The notes beneath the pieces were generated by a model, which saw only the letters and a list, made by a program, of their open reading frames with translations, was not told where the DNA came from and ran no database searches. Source: a virus. Taken from it: DNA of 58,397 nucleotides. The stretch spans positions 1 through 58,397 of the IMG/VR virus record IMGVR_UViG_3300025466_000039; one strand, given 5' to 3'. The position numbers and the translations under genes were made by a program. This document shows, in pieces, positions 48,402-53,660 of this stretch. Position 1 is the stretch's first letter; every line of letters starts with the position of its first letter.

Positions 48402-48712
48402 TCCAAATCCCTAAACTTAATATAAACAGGCCGAACACTTCTGTCCTTATTCGCGAGTTTCTTACAAACCCCCAAATTACACAAGTTCCTAATCACCCTC
48501 ACCAAATTCGCCCGACCCTTATCCCCAGTCGCCCGCATAATGTCCTCGTAAGAAGGACCATACCCAAATTTCTTCCAATGCTCATCTATTACCAAAAACA
48601 CATTCCTCTCTTTAGGCGTCATATCCATCTCCATACACTCCGTCTCCGATAACCTACCAGGCCGAGACATCGCTTTCAATTCCTTCTTCGTATGTATGTA
48701 CTTCTTTTTCAT
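48398..48712 (-). CDS. LexA-like winged-helix DNA-binding protein
   Basis: A 104-residue protein. Residues about 28-100 follow the LexA N-terminal domain: MTPKERNVFLVIDEHWKKFG, YGPSYEDIMRATGDKGRANL then VRVIRNLCNLGVCKKL and RSVRPVYIKF. No peptidase domain is present, so it cannot self-cleave. It lies between the two terminase genes, with a 14-bp palindrome (48716-48729) filling the space normally used by the ribosome-binding site. It may autoregulate, or be part of the packaging machinery. Confidence 0.7.
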   Translation of the reverse strand: MKKKYIHTKKELKAMSRPGRLSETECMEMDMTPKERNVFLVIDEHWKKFGYGPSYEDIMRATGDKGRANLVRVIRNLCNLGVCKKLANKDRSVRPVYIKFRDLE

Positions 48713-48715
48713 TAC

Positions 48716-48729
48716 CGCAACATGTTGCG
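48716..48729. repeat. Palindrome CGCAACATGTTGCG, upstream of winged-helix gene
   Basis: A perfect 14-bp palindrome ending 4 bases before the ATG of 48398-48712, with no Shine-Dalgarno there. Operator candidate. Confidence 0.85.
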
Positions 48730-48765
48730 CTCTTAACGCTTTTTCTAAAAATATACACCCCCACC

Positions 48766-49497
48766 CTATTTTGTTTCAGAGACTGACGGGGGGGGTTCCG
48801 CAACATGTTGCGCTGGGTCTAGATCGGAATTTTCGATGGATTGAGTGAGTGGAGTAGTATGCGTAGGATCCCCGCCCGCCTCGAGCTCAGTCGCGGGGGG
48901 TGCCCCGTGGGTGGGGTCGCGCCCTTCGGATATCTCTTCCAGCAATGACCTCCCGCCTGAGCGCGCCGGCTTGGCGTCCACGTCCACCACTGATTTGATT
49001 CTCTCCAGTAGCTGAGCCTTGATGTCTCCGCTCTTAACGTGCGTGACTGTAGTCTCTTTGCGCTCCATGAATGCACCGACGTCGTACAGTTTGCCGATGA
49101 GTTCTAGCGCCTTCATTCGTTGGGCCGGTGGAAAATCCTCATCAATGGAGTGCTTGACCAATTGGTGGATTAGCAGTGCCTTTAATTCTCTAGGGGTTCG
49201 CAGTTTCTCCGCCTCAATCGCCAGCCTGTAAGCGTTCACCTCTTGGATCACGCGTGGATCACTGGCGAGCTTGTACGGGTCACTGGCGAGCGTATAGTCA
49301 CTCCGAGCGTTATATGTCTCTCTGTATGCTTGTCTCTTGCTCATTGTCCCCTCTGCTAGTTTACGCGCGTACTCTCTCTGTTTACTTGTGAGCGGTTGTT
49401 TTGTCCCTAAGATTGACTCTATTGGCGTGCTCTCCAGTGTTTCCCTTATTTGCGCCCTGGTTAACTTTTTAGTGGGCGCGCGTTTTGTTGCCGGCAT
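48766..49497 (-). CDS. terS: Terminase small subunit (probable)
   Basis: Start set at ATG 49497 (MPATKRAPTKKLTRAQIRET, 243 residues), behind GGAGGGTAGAATC. A helix-turn-helix region PLTSKQREYARKLAEGTMSK, RQAYRETYN fits small terminase DNA-binding domains. The middle is helical, with LRTPRELKALLIHQLVKHSI and PPAQRMKALELIGKLYDVGA, and the C-terminal 80 residues are disordered (Pro/Gly/Thr-rich with GDPTHTTP and RDPTHGAP). First gene of the late operon, right behind its promoter. Confidence 0.75.
   Translation of the reverse strand: MPATKRAPTKKLTRAQIRETLESTPIESILGTKQPLTSKQREYARKLAEGTMSKRQAYRETYNARSDYTLASDPYKLASDPRVIQEVNAYRLAIEAEKLRTPRELKALLIHQLVKHSIDEDFPPAQRMKALELIGKLYDVGAFMERKETTVTHVKSGDIKAQLLERIKSVVDVDAKPARSGGRSLLEEISEGRDPTHGAPPATELEAGGDPTHTTPLTQSIENSDLDPAQHVAEPPPSVSETK
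48799..48812. repeat. Palindrome CGCAACATGTTGCG inside small-terminase gene
   Basis: Exact copy of the element at 48716; read in the gene it gives AQHVAE near the C-terminus. Confidence 0.85.
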
Positions 49498-49530
49498 GAT
49501 TCTACCCTCCAATTTCCTATACTTGACGCG

Positions 49531-49559
49531 AGTATAAACGCAAACAGCACTCCATGCAA
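49531..49559 (-). promoter_or_regulatory. sigma70-type promoter of the late operon
   Basis: Minus strand: TTGCAT (49559-49554), 17-base spacer, TATACT (49536-49531), 34 bases before the small-terminase ATG. It has the same hexamers as the promoter at 3302-3329. Confidence 0.75.
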
Positions 49560-49624
49560 ACACCCCCAAAATCAAATTGTAGTCCTTATAAATCAACAAC
49601 TTACACGCGCTGGCACGATTTTTT

Positions 49625-49643
49625 CCCCATATAAGGTATGGGG
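49625..49643 (+). promoter_or_regulatory. Hairpin in the early-gene leader
   Basis: CCCCATA, loop TAAGG, TATGGGG: a perfect 7-bp hairpin, flanked by T-run and A-run that could extend it. Located about 50 bases before the first gene of the plus-strand operon. Could be an operator, a 5' stabilising hairpin or an RNase site. A clear plus-strand promoter is not evident in this 194-base gap. Confidence 0.45.
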
Positions 49644-49691
49644 TATCAAAAAACAGAGCCTCATATTTTCAACAACTAAGGAAAACACACT

Positions 49692-50003
49692 ATGTATTCA
49701 CAATTCAAAACTCTAGAAAATCTAATCGATTATCACCTCACCAGTGAGCAAACCATGTACCTGTGCGACTTGACCGGCCTAAGTGTTGACGATCGCGGGT
49801 TTGACTCGCTCCAACACTGGTTCGACATCAACGACCCATTCCACACCGCCTCGAAAACCATGCGCGAGATTGGTGGCTCATTTGCCGGTGCGATCGGCGA
49901 GGCTTACCAGTGCGCCGACTCTCGCAACCGCTTGATCTTAATTACCGCCTTCAAGGATCTATTCGTTCGCTTTATGCCCACTAGTGTGACTGATGAGGCT
50001 TGA
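49692..50003 (+). CDS. Early protein of unknown function, end overlaps ribozyme
   Basis: A 103-residue protein (MYSQFKTLENLIDYHLTSEQ...) after AACTAAGGAAAACACACT. No domain recognised; the middle GGSFAGAIGEAYQCADSRNR is helical and the end is SVTDEA. The last seven codons (VTDEA and stop) are also the 5' strand of stem I, the CUGAUGA core and part of stem II of the hammerhead at 49984-50033. Cleavage happens 24 bases after the stop codon, so the message stays complete. Confidence 0.75.
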   Translation: MYSQFKTLENLIDYHLTSEQTMYLCDLTGLSVDDRGFDSLQHWFDINDPFHTASKTMREIGGSFAGAIGEAYQCADSRNRLILITAFKDLFVRFMPTSVTDEA

Positions 50004-50033
50004 TTAGCCGAAACCCCGCGAGGGGTCTCACAC
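49984..50033 (+). ncRNA. Type I hammerhead ribozyme 1
   Basis: Stem I GTGTGA (49984-49989)/TCACAC (50028-50033); core CTGATGA (49990-49996); stem II GGCT/AGCC with loop TGATT; GAAA (50010-50013); stem III CCCC/GGGG with GCGA tetraloop; T50026 and C50027 complete the GUC site. Predicted cleavage between 50027 and 50028. All bases required in the hammerhead core are present. Downstream leader CAACTACTGGAGAACC leads to ATG 50050. Confidence 0.95.
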
Positions 50034-50049
50034 AACTACTGGAGAACCA

Positions 50050-50499
50050 ATGAAAAACGAAATTATCTTAGCCCTTCACACCTTCGCACGCAAGCGCCCT
50101 CAGCTTGAATACGGCAACTATGGGAGCGCCTCGAGTTACCGCGCGGAGGCGCGCGCCATTACAAGAGACTTGCAACACGCACGCGCTCTACTTCGCAAAG
50201 TGGAGTTATCGGGTATCACCGCTCAAGATTTAATCAAGGCGAGTACTGAGGCATTCTCAGGCCGGTTAACGATTATGCCCGCCAACTCTTACAGCGACAA
50301 AATCCGGATCGATTATTGTGTTGGCCAATATTGGCCGACCGAATACCGCAAAGCAGTTTGCGCAGTATTGGCTCGCGCACTCTGGAATCACTGGATGGAA
50401 GATCGAAAAGAGGGCGAGTTTATGACCACCCGCCAAAAAATCCGCATACTGGCGCGCGTGGAGCTTGGAAGAACTATAGCGCAAGTCTATTTTAATTAA
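50050..50499 (+). CDS. Early protein of unknown function (between ribozymes 1 and 2)
   Basis: A 149-residue protein with ATG 50050 after ACTGGAGAACCA. Basic and helical: MKNEIILALHTFARKRPQLE, YRAEARAITRDLQHARALLR, KAVCAVLARALWNHWMEDRK. No known domain. It is the only gene on the RNA released between the first two hammerheads (50028-50543). Confidence 0.75.
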   Translation: MKNEIILALHTFARKRPQLEYGNYGSASSYRAEARAITRDLQHARALLRKVELSGITAQDLIKASTEAFSGRLTIMPANSYSDKIRIDYCVGQYWPTEYRKAVCAVLARALWNHWMEDRKEGEFMTTRQKIRILARVELGRTIAQVYFN

Positions 50500-50549
50500 G
50501 CATAACTGACGAGGCTTAATGAGCCGAAACCCCCGCGGGGGTCTTATGC
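50500..50549 (+). ncRNA. Type I hammerhead ribozyme 2
   Basis: Stem I GCATAA (50500-50505)/TTATGC (50544-50549); core CTGACGA (50506-50512, C at the free position); stem II GGCT/AGCC with loop TAATG; GAAA (50526-50529); stem III CCCC/GGGG with CGCG loop; GTC with cleavage after C50543. It begins at the base after the upstream TAA. The leader after cleavage is AACAACAAGGAAAC then ATG 50570. Confidence 0.95.
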
Positions 50550-50569
50550 AACAACAAGGAAACAAAACA

Positions 50570-50734
50570 ATGATTTTACTTACAAAATTTTGGGGTTATC
50601 TCACCCTCAAAACCGCGCTTTGTCTCGGCGGGTATGCGGTAACAGTCTTACAAGGCTCACCCAGTCAAACCCTCTTGATTGTCGGCTCATTGTCGGCTCT
50701 TGCAATCCCAGTATTTTATTATTTTGGAGAGTGA
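50570..50734 (+). CDS. Small two-span membrane protein (54 aa)
   Basis: ATG 50570 follows ACAAGGAAACAAAACA; a longer frame starting inside the ribozyme is rejected. The product is nearly all hydrophobic: MILLTKFWGYLTLKTALCLG, GYAVTVLQG and LLIVGSLSALAIPVFYYFGE, two short membrane helices. Early membrane proteins of phages often block superinfection or disturb the host envelope; no direct evidence here. Confidence 0.7.
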   Translation: MILLTKFWGYLTLKTALCLGGYAVTVLQGSPSQTLLIVGSLSALAIPVFYYFGE

Positions 50735-50738
50735 CACC

Positions 50739-50915
50739 ATGCTAATCGCTTACCACGCAAAACATGAGCGCCACGGATGGCGCGAGATATGTCGTCAACC
50801 TATCGACTGGGATGGATGGGGAGATTTCGACCGCTCCATGATTGACGAACTAATCAAAAACGGGTCTCACGTTTTAACGTGCGGGTGGAATATGTACCAA
50901 CTAATTGAGGGTTAA
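50739..50915 (+). CDS. Small early protein (58 aa)
   Basis: Start at ATG 50739 with TTGGAGAGTG upstream; the frame extends further 5' but only into the previous gene. A Trp/His-rich protein (MLIAYHAKHERHGWREICRQ, PIDWDGWGDFDRSMIDEL). Function unknown. Confidence 0.65.
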   Translation: MLIAYHAKHERHGWREICRQPIDWDGWGDFDRSMIDELIKNGSHVLTCGWNMYQLIEG

Positions 50916-50918
50916 ATT

Positions 50919-51566
50919 ATGAGAGTAATTATGCTGAAAAAAGAGGCGAGCGCGCTTACTGGTGGACTCACCGAAACTTCTAAGATGCCTTGCAAGTCCT
51001 ACAGTTTACCGACTGAGGCGTGCGAGACCGGTTTCAAAATGGCTCAAATTGAGGGGTCGATCTGTTTTTCATGCTATGCGGATCGTAATTTTTATTTGAT
51101 GTATCAAAACACAATTAAACCCGCCCAATTCGCTCGACTTGATTCAATTAATGATTCCCATTGGGTGGACGCGATGGTTACTCTAATTGGCTTAGATCCT
51201 TATTTTAGGTGGCACGACTCCGGAGATCTCCAAGGCCTTGATCACTTCAAGAAAATTATAGAGGTTGCGACATTGACGCCAAAAACAAAACACTGGCTTC
51301 CGACCCGTGAATACTCAATTATTAAGGATTTTATCTCAGCCGGTGGCGTAATCCCCAAAAACTTAATTGTCCGGCTCTCGGGTATGTATCCTGACAAGGC
51401 CGTAAAAGTCCCCAAAAGCCTCGAAGGCGTGCGAGGCGTGACAACGTCTAACGTCCACACCAAAAAGCCTCTAGGGCTCGCCTGTAAAGCCCCAGAGCAA
51501 GCCGGCGAGTGTCGCGATTGTCGCGCGTGTTGGACTTCGAAACCGGTGTCCTACTTGATGCACTAG
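50919..51566 (+). CDS. GP88-like protein with Cys clusters
   Basis: A 215-residue protein (or from ATG 50931). TSKMPCKSYSLPTEACETGF followed by GSICFSCYADRNFYLM matches the GP88 family known from mycobacteriophages (K-M-P...S-x-x-L-P...C...CxxCYA). Then RWHDSGDLQGLDHFKKIIEV and WLPTREYSIIK; the end is CKAPEQAGECRDCRACW. Eight or so Cys suggest metal or Fe-S binding, possibly radical-SAM-like, but no CxxxCxxC is seen. The stop codon is followed at once by ribozyme 3. Confidence 0.7.
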   Translation: MRVIMLKKEASALTGGLTETSKMPCKSYSLPTEACETGFKMAQIEGSICFSCYADRNFYLMYQNTIKPAQFARLDSINDSHWVDAMVTLIGLDPYFRWHDSGDLQGLDHFKKIIEVATLTPKTKHWLPTREYSIIKDFISAGGVIPKNLIVRLSGMYPDKAVKVPKSLEGVRGVTTSNVHTKKPLGLACKAPEQAGECRDCRACWTSKPVSYLMH

Positions 51567-51617
51567 CATGACTGATGAGGCCTGAGAGGCCGAAACCCGA
51601 GCGATCGGGTCTCATGC
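51566..51617 (+). ncRNA. Type I hammerhead ribozyme 3
   Basis: Stem I GCATGA (51566-51571)/TCATGC (51612-51617); core CTGATGA (51572-51578); stem II GGCC/GGCC with loop TGAGA; GAAA (51592-51595); stem III CCCGA/TCGGG with GCGA tetraloop; GTC, cleavage after C51611. It shares only the last base of the upstream TAG. The leader AACTACAAGGGAAACA leads to ATG 51634. Confidence 0.95.
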
Positions 51618-51633
51618 AACTACAAGGGAAACA

Positions 51634-51801
51634 ATGAAATATTCCGAATTTGACTATATCCAAGCCGGTTATCTATTTGAGAAAAACCGCATTAAGCTCG
51701 CACGATTTGAGCGTATGCTCGCGCGCGAATATCAGGAACACAAAAACAAAGCGGTCTTTTTGTTCAACCGCGGTCGATTGGAGGCTCGCTCATGTATCTA
51801 G
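51634..51801 (+). CDS. Small early protein (55 aa)
   Basis: ATG 51634 after ACAAGGGAAACA, the usual post-ribozyme leader. The product MKYSEFDYIQAGYLFEKNRI, KLARFERMLAREYQEHKN is helical and basic, ending RGRLEARSCI. The end overlaps the next start by 10 bases. Function unknown. Confidence 0.7.
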   Translation: MKYSEFDYIQAGYLFEKNRIKLARFERMLAREYQEHKNKAVFLFNRGRLEARSCI

Positions 51802-51974
51802 TCTTTAACCACAATGCCCGATTTTTGGGCGACTTTGCGACCATGCATGAGGCTCAAACTGAGGCCATGCTCTATATGGGGCAAACCGGAAACCCCGCCT
51901 ACATCACAACCCGCAACTTGTTGCGCCCCGAAGAGCGCGACTCTTACGAACAATTTTTGGAGATACACGAATGA
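51792..51974 (+). CDS. Small early protein (60 aa)
   Basis: ATG 51792 behind GGAGGCTCGCTC. MYLVFNHNARFLGDFATMHE, AQTEAMLYMGQTGNPAYI, then RNLLRPEERDSYEQFLEIHE. It contains one of the CGCAAC-TT-GTTGCG elements. ATGA overlap with the next gene. Function unknown. Confidence 0.65.
   Translation: MYLVFNHNARFLGDFATMHEAQTEAMLYMGQTGNPAYITTRNLLRPEERDSYEQFLEIHE
51912..51925. repeat. Palindrome variant CGCAACTTGTTGCG
   Basis: Within the 60-residue gene at 51792-51974, reads RNLLRP, a different frame from the other copies. Confidence 0.8.
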
Positions 51975-52204
51975 CTTCTATCGCAACAAAATATAACTGG
52001 TTACTGGTGGACAAAACCGGCGTAGCAGTCCCCAAGGGCGCGATCATCAAAACACGCAACGGCGAAGAGTTCGAGCTCACTGGGGGGAGACCCCCGCACA
52101 ATGACGGCTCAACCGGTCGCGTATGGGTTAAGCCCGTGGGCGAACCCGAAACCACGCAAGAGCTCTACCCGACAGTTTTTGATCTGAAATGGGAAATAGT
52201 CTAA
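51971..52204 (+). CDS. Small early protein (77 aa)
   Basis: Starts on an ATGA overlap. A beta-rich protein: YNWLLVDKTGVAVPKGAIIK, GEEFELTGGRPPHNDGSTGR, VWVKPVGEPETTQELYP. The LTGGRPPHNDGSTGRVWV part recurs in small phage proteins of unknown function. Its TAA is followed at once by ribozyme 4. Confidence 0.7.
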   Translation: MTSIATKYNWLLVDKTGVAVPKGAIIKTRNGEEFELTGGRPPHNDGSTGRVWVKPVGEPETTQELYPTVFDLKWEIV

Positions 52205-52256
52205 GCGCAACTGATGAGCCCTGACTGGGCGAAACCCGCGCGAGCGGGTCTTGTGC
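52205..52256 (+). ncRNA. Type I hammerhead ribozyme 4
   Basis: Stem I GCGCAA (52205-52210)/TTGTGC (52251-52256, one G-U pair); core CTGATGA (52211-52217); stem II GCCC/GGGC with loop TGACT; GAAA (52231-52234); stem III CCCGC/GCGGG with GCGA tetraloop; GTC, cleavage after C52250. It starts at the base after the upstream stop. The leader AACTACAGGAGGCC leads to ATG 52276. Confidence 0.95.
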
Positions 52257-52275
52257 AACTACAGGAGGCCAAAAA

Positions 52276-52512
52276 ATGGCACGATTAATTAAAACTGAGA
52301 AACAATGGGTAATTCGTGACGAATGGTGCGAGGATGATATCACCGACCAATGCGAGCAAATCGGCGAAGAGCTCACCCTTGACGAAACCCGCAAAGTGTT
52401 GGAGATCATCGTCAAATCACACGATGCTGAAATTGGCATTAACTGGAATTCAATCAATTCAGCAATCGATGAGGTCTTGATGCTACGCGATCAAGAGGCC
52501 GAAAGGGATTAA
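52276..52512 (+). CDS. Small acidic early protein (78 aa)
   Basis: ATG 52276 after ACAGGAGGCCAAAAA. MARLIKTEKQWVIRDEWCED, DITDQCEQIGEELTLDETRK and a helical end. Strongly acidic. It is the first gene after the last ribozyme; the following genes are packed with almost no gaps and carry no ribozyme. Function unknown. Confidence 0.7.
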   Translation: MARLIKTEKQWVIRDEWCEDDITDQCEQIGEELTLDETRKVLEIIVKSHDAEIGINWNSINSAIDEVLMLRDQEAERD

Positions 52513-52515
52513 AAA

Positions 52516-52845
52516 ATGACTTGTTCAAAATGTAACTCACCTACAAGTAACACTTGGGATTGTGAATGCCAGTATGAAAAGGTAGACCCGATGCTACGGG
52601 CTAAGATTTTAGCCAAACTAACACCGCAAGAACTCGATCCAGAAATGTACTCTGATTCGGACACATGGGGCTCAACTGAGGTTGATGGGGTTATGTATGA
52701 CCTCAATTTTTGGTTTGATGAAGATCAATTCAATATCACCGCTTACTTTTTAACCGAGGAAGATGGTGTTGTTGTCACGGATAACTGTAGATTTTTTAGG
52801 ATTTTGTCTAAAACTGTTAAGGTAATAGACGAGGAGAATGAATAA
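52516..52845 (+). CDS. Small zinc-finger-like early protein
   Basis: A 109-residue protein starting MTCSKCNSPTSNTWDCECQY: two CxxC/CxC pairs form a small zinc knuckle. The rest is beta-rich and acidic (STEVDGVMYDLNFWFDEDQF). The end DEENE and the AGGAGAATGAATAATG junction recur at the end of 53030-53158, so the junction has been duplicated or converged. Function unknown. Confidence 0.7.
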   Translation: MTCSKCNSPTSNTWDCECQYEKVDPMLRAKILAKLTPQELDPEMYSDSDTWGSTEVDGVMYDLNFWFDEDQFNITAYFLTEEDGVVVTDNCRFFRILSKTVKVIDEENE

Positions 52846-53033
52846 TGGCACCAATTGACCAAGCATTTTTTGAGATGTATCGCGGATCTATTTCTGAGTG
52901 CGATGACGAAACAATTTTGCGCTTTTTGAAGGATAACGAATCAGTAGATAGTTTTGAAGGATATACACATTTGATGGATACCTATATTGCATTCGAGGCC
53001 GGTATTAAATACGCAAGGGAAAATCCAATATGA
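52845..53033 (+). CDS. Small acidic early protein (62 aa)
   Basis: TAATG start overlap. MAPIDQAFFEMYRGSISECD, DETILRFLKDNESVDSFEGY and YIAFEAGIKYARENPI: acidic and helical. Overlaps the next start by 4 bases. Function unknown. Confidence 0.65.
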   Translation: MAPIDQAFFEMYRGSISECDDETILRFLKDNESVDSFEGYTHLMDTYIAFEAGIKYARENPI

Positions 53034-53158
53034 CCGCACAAGAACTATACGAGGCCTTAGAAAAAGCCGGCATTGACTTTGAGGTTGTCGAGATATTCGA
53101 AGGATGCCGGTGGCTTAGATTTGACGTTGAAGAAGAAACAGACGAGGAGAATGAATAA
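53030..53158 (+). CDS. Small acidic early protein (42 aa)
   Basis: ATG 53030 overlaps the previous stop. MTAQELYEALEKAGIDFEVV, EIFEGCRWLRFDVEEETDEE: a short helix-strand-strand protein with a very acidic tail. Its tail codons supply AGGAG for the next gene. Function unknown. Confidence 0.6.
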   Translation: MTAQELYEALEKAGIDFEVVEIFEGCRWLRFDVEEETDEENE

Positions 53159-53349
53159 TGATGGATCGAAGAATTAAAAGTTATGCGGTGCAAATTACTT
53201 GGGATGACGGAGAAACAGAAATTCGTGAGGATTTCCCGCCTATTCCCTACATCGAAGAGTGGATGGATGAGATTGAATTAGAAGAAAACAAAGCCTGCAA
53301 CATGATTGTGGATGATGTTGAAAAAGACGAAGGGGTGAATGAAGAATGA
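53158..53349 (+). CDS. Small acidic early protein (63 aa)
   Basis: TAATG start, with a second ATG next to it. SYAVQITWDDGETEIREDFP gives beta strands; EEWMDEIELEENKACNM is an acidic helix. Overall strongly acidic, as often seen in DNA-mimic inhibitors, though no such role is shown. Overlaps the next gene by 4 bases. Confidence 0.65.
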   Translation: MMDRRIKSYAVQITWDDGETEIREDFPPIPYIEEWMDEIELEENKACNMIVDDVEKDEGVNEE

Positions 53350-53489
53350 TAACCATATTTTTTGAGATCGATGGCCACGTCTTTGAGTCGGCCACATTTG
53401 CCAACGAGGGACTTTATATTGCGTGCTACGGGGCTCTTGAGCACTATGCGCGCCTCAACAACTTTGACATGACGGAGGTGGTGACATGA
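53346..53489 (+). CDS. Small early protein (47 aa)
   Basis: ATG 53346 on an ATGA overlap. MITIFFEIDGHVFESATFAN, EGLYIACYGALEHYARLNNF. Ends GACATGA, whose ATG opens a seven-codon frame that runs through the ribosome-binding site of the next gene. Function unknown. Confidence 0.6.
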   Translation: MITIFFEIDGHVFESATFANEGLYIACYGALEHYARLNNFDMTEVVT

Positions 53490-53501
53490 TAAGGAGTCAA
53501 T

Positions 53502-53660
53502 TTGACTAGATGCGAAGAATTGGGAGTCTGTCAATCCATTGGGTGCGCAGACTGCCCGCAACTTGTTGCGGTGGAAGACCCGCAACTTGTTGCGCTTACA
53601 GCATTTTTACAAGGCTTTCACCCGCCAACTGAGACCCAACCCGAGCCTCAAAATCGTTAA
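53502..53660 (+). CDS. Small Cys-rich protein with TTG start (52 aa)
   Basis: TTG 53502 lies 7 bases after AAGGAG. The product begins LTRCEELGVCQSIGCADC (four Cys, zinc-knuckle-like), then twice PQLVA encoded by two copies of the palindromic repeat, then a Pro-rich end. Its 3' 65 bases overlap the 3' end of the Toprim gene on the other strand. Coding is likely from the ribosome-binding site and Cys pattern but not certain. Confidence 0.5.
   Translation: MTRCEELGVCQSIGCADCPQLVAVEDPQLVALTAFLQGFHPPTETQPEPQNR
53557..53594. repeat. Two palindrome variants 24 bp apart (53557-53570, 53581-53594)
   Basis: Both are CGCAACTTGTTGCG and both read PQLVA in the 52-residue gene at 53502-53660. The second reaches the 3' end of the Toprim gene. 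Confidence 0.85.

Noticed and set aside
49609-49631. TGGCACG resembling a sigma54 -24 box before the early operon
   Set aside because: The -12 TTGC/GC element is missing at the required spacing.
50519-50569. Upstream extension of the 54-residue membrane protein into ribozyme 2
   Set aside because: That start would lie inside the ribozyme core and has no ribosome-binding site; ATG 50570 has AAGGAAAC.
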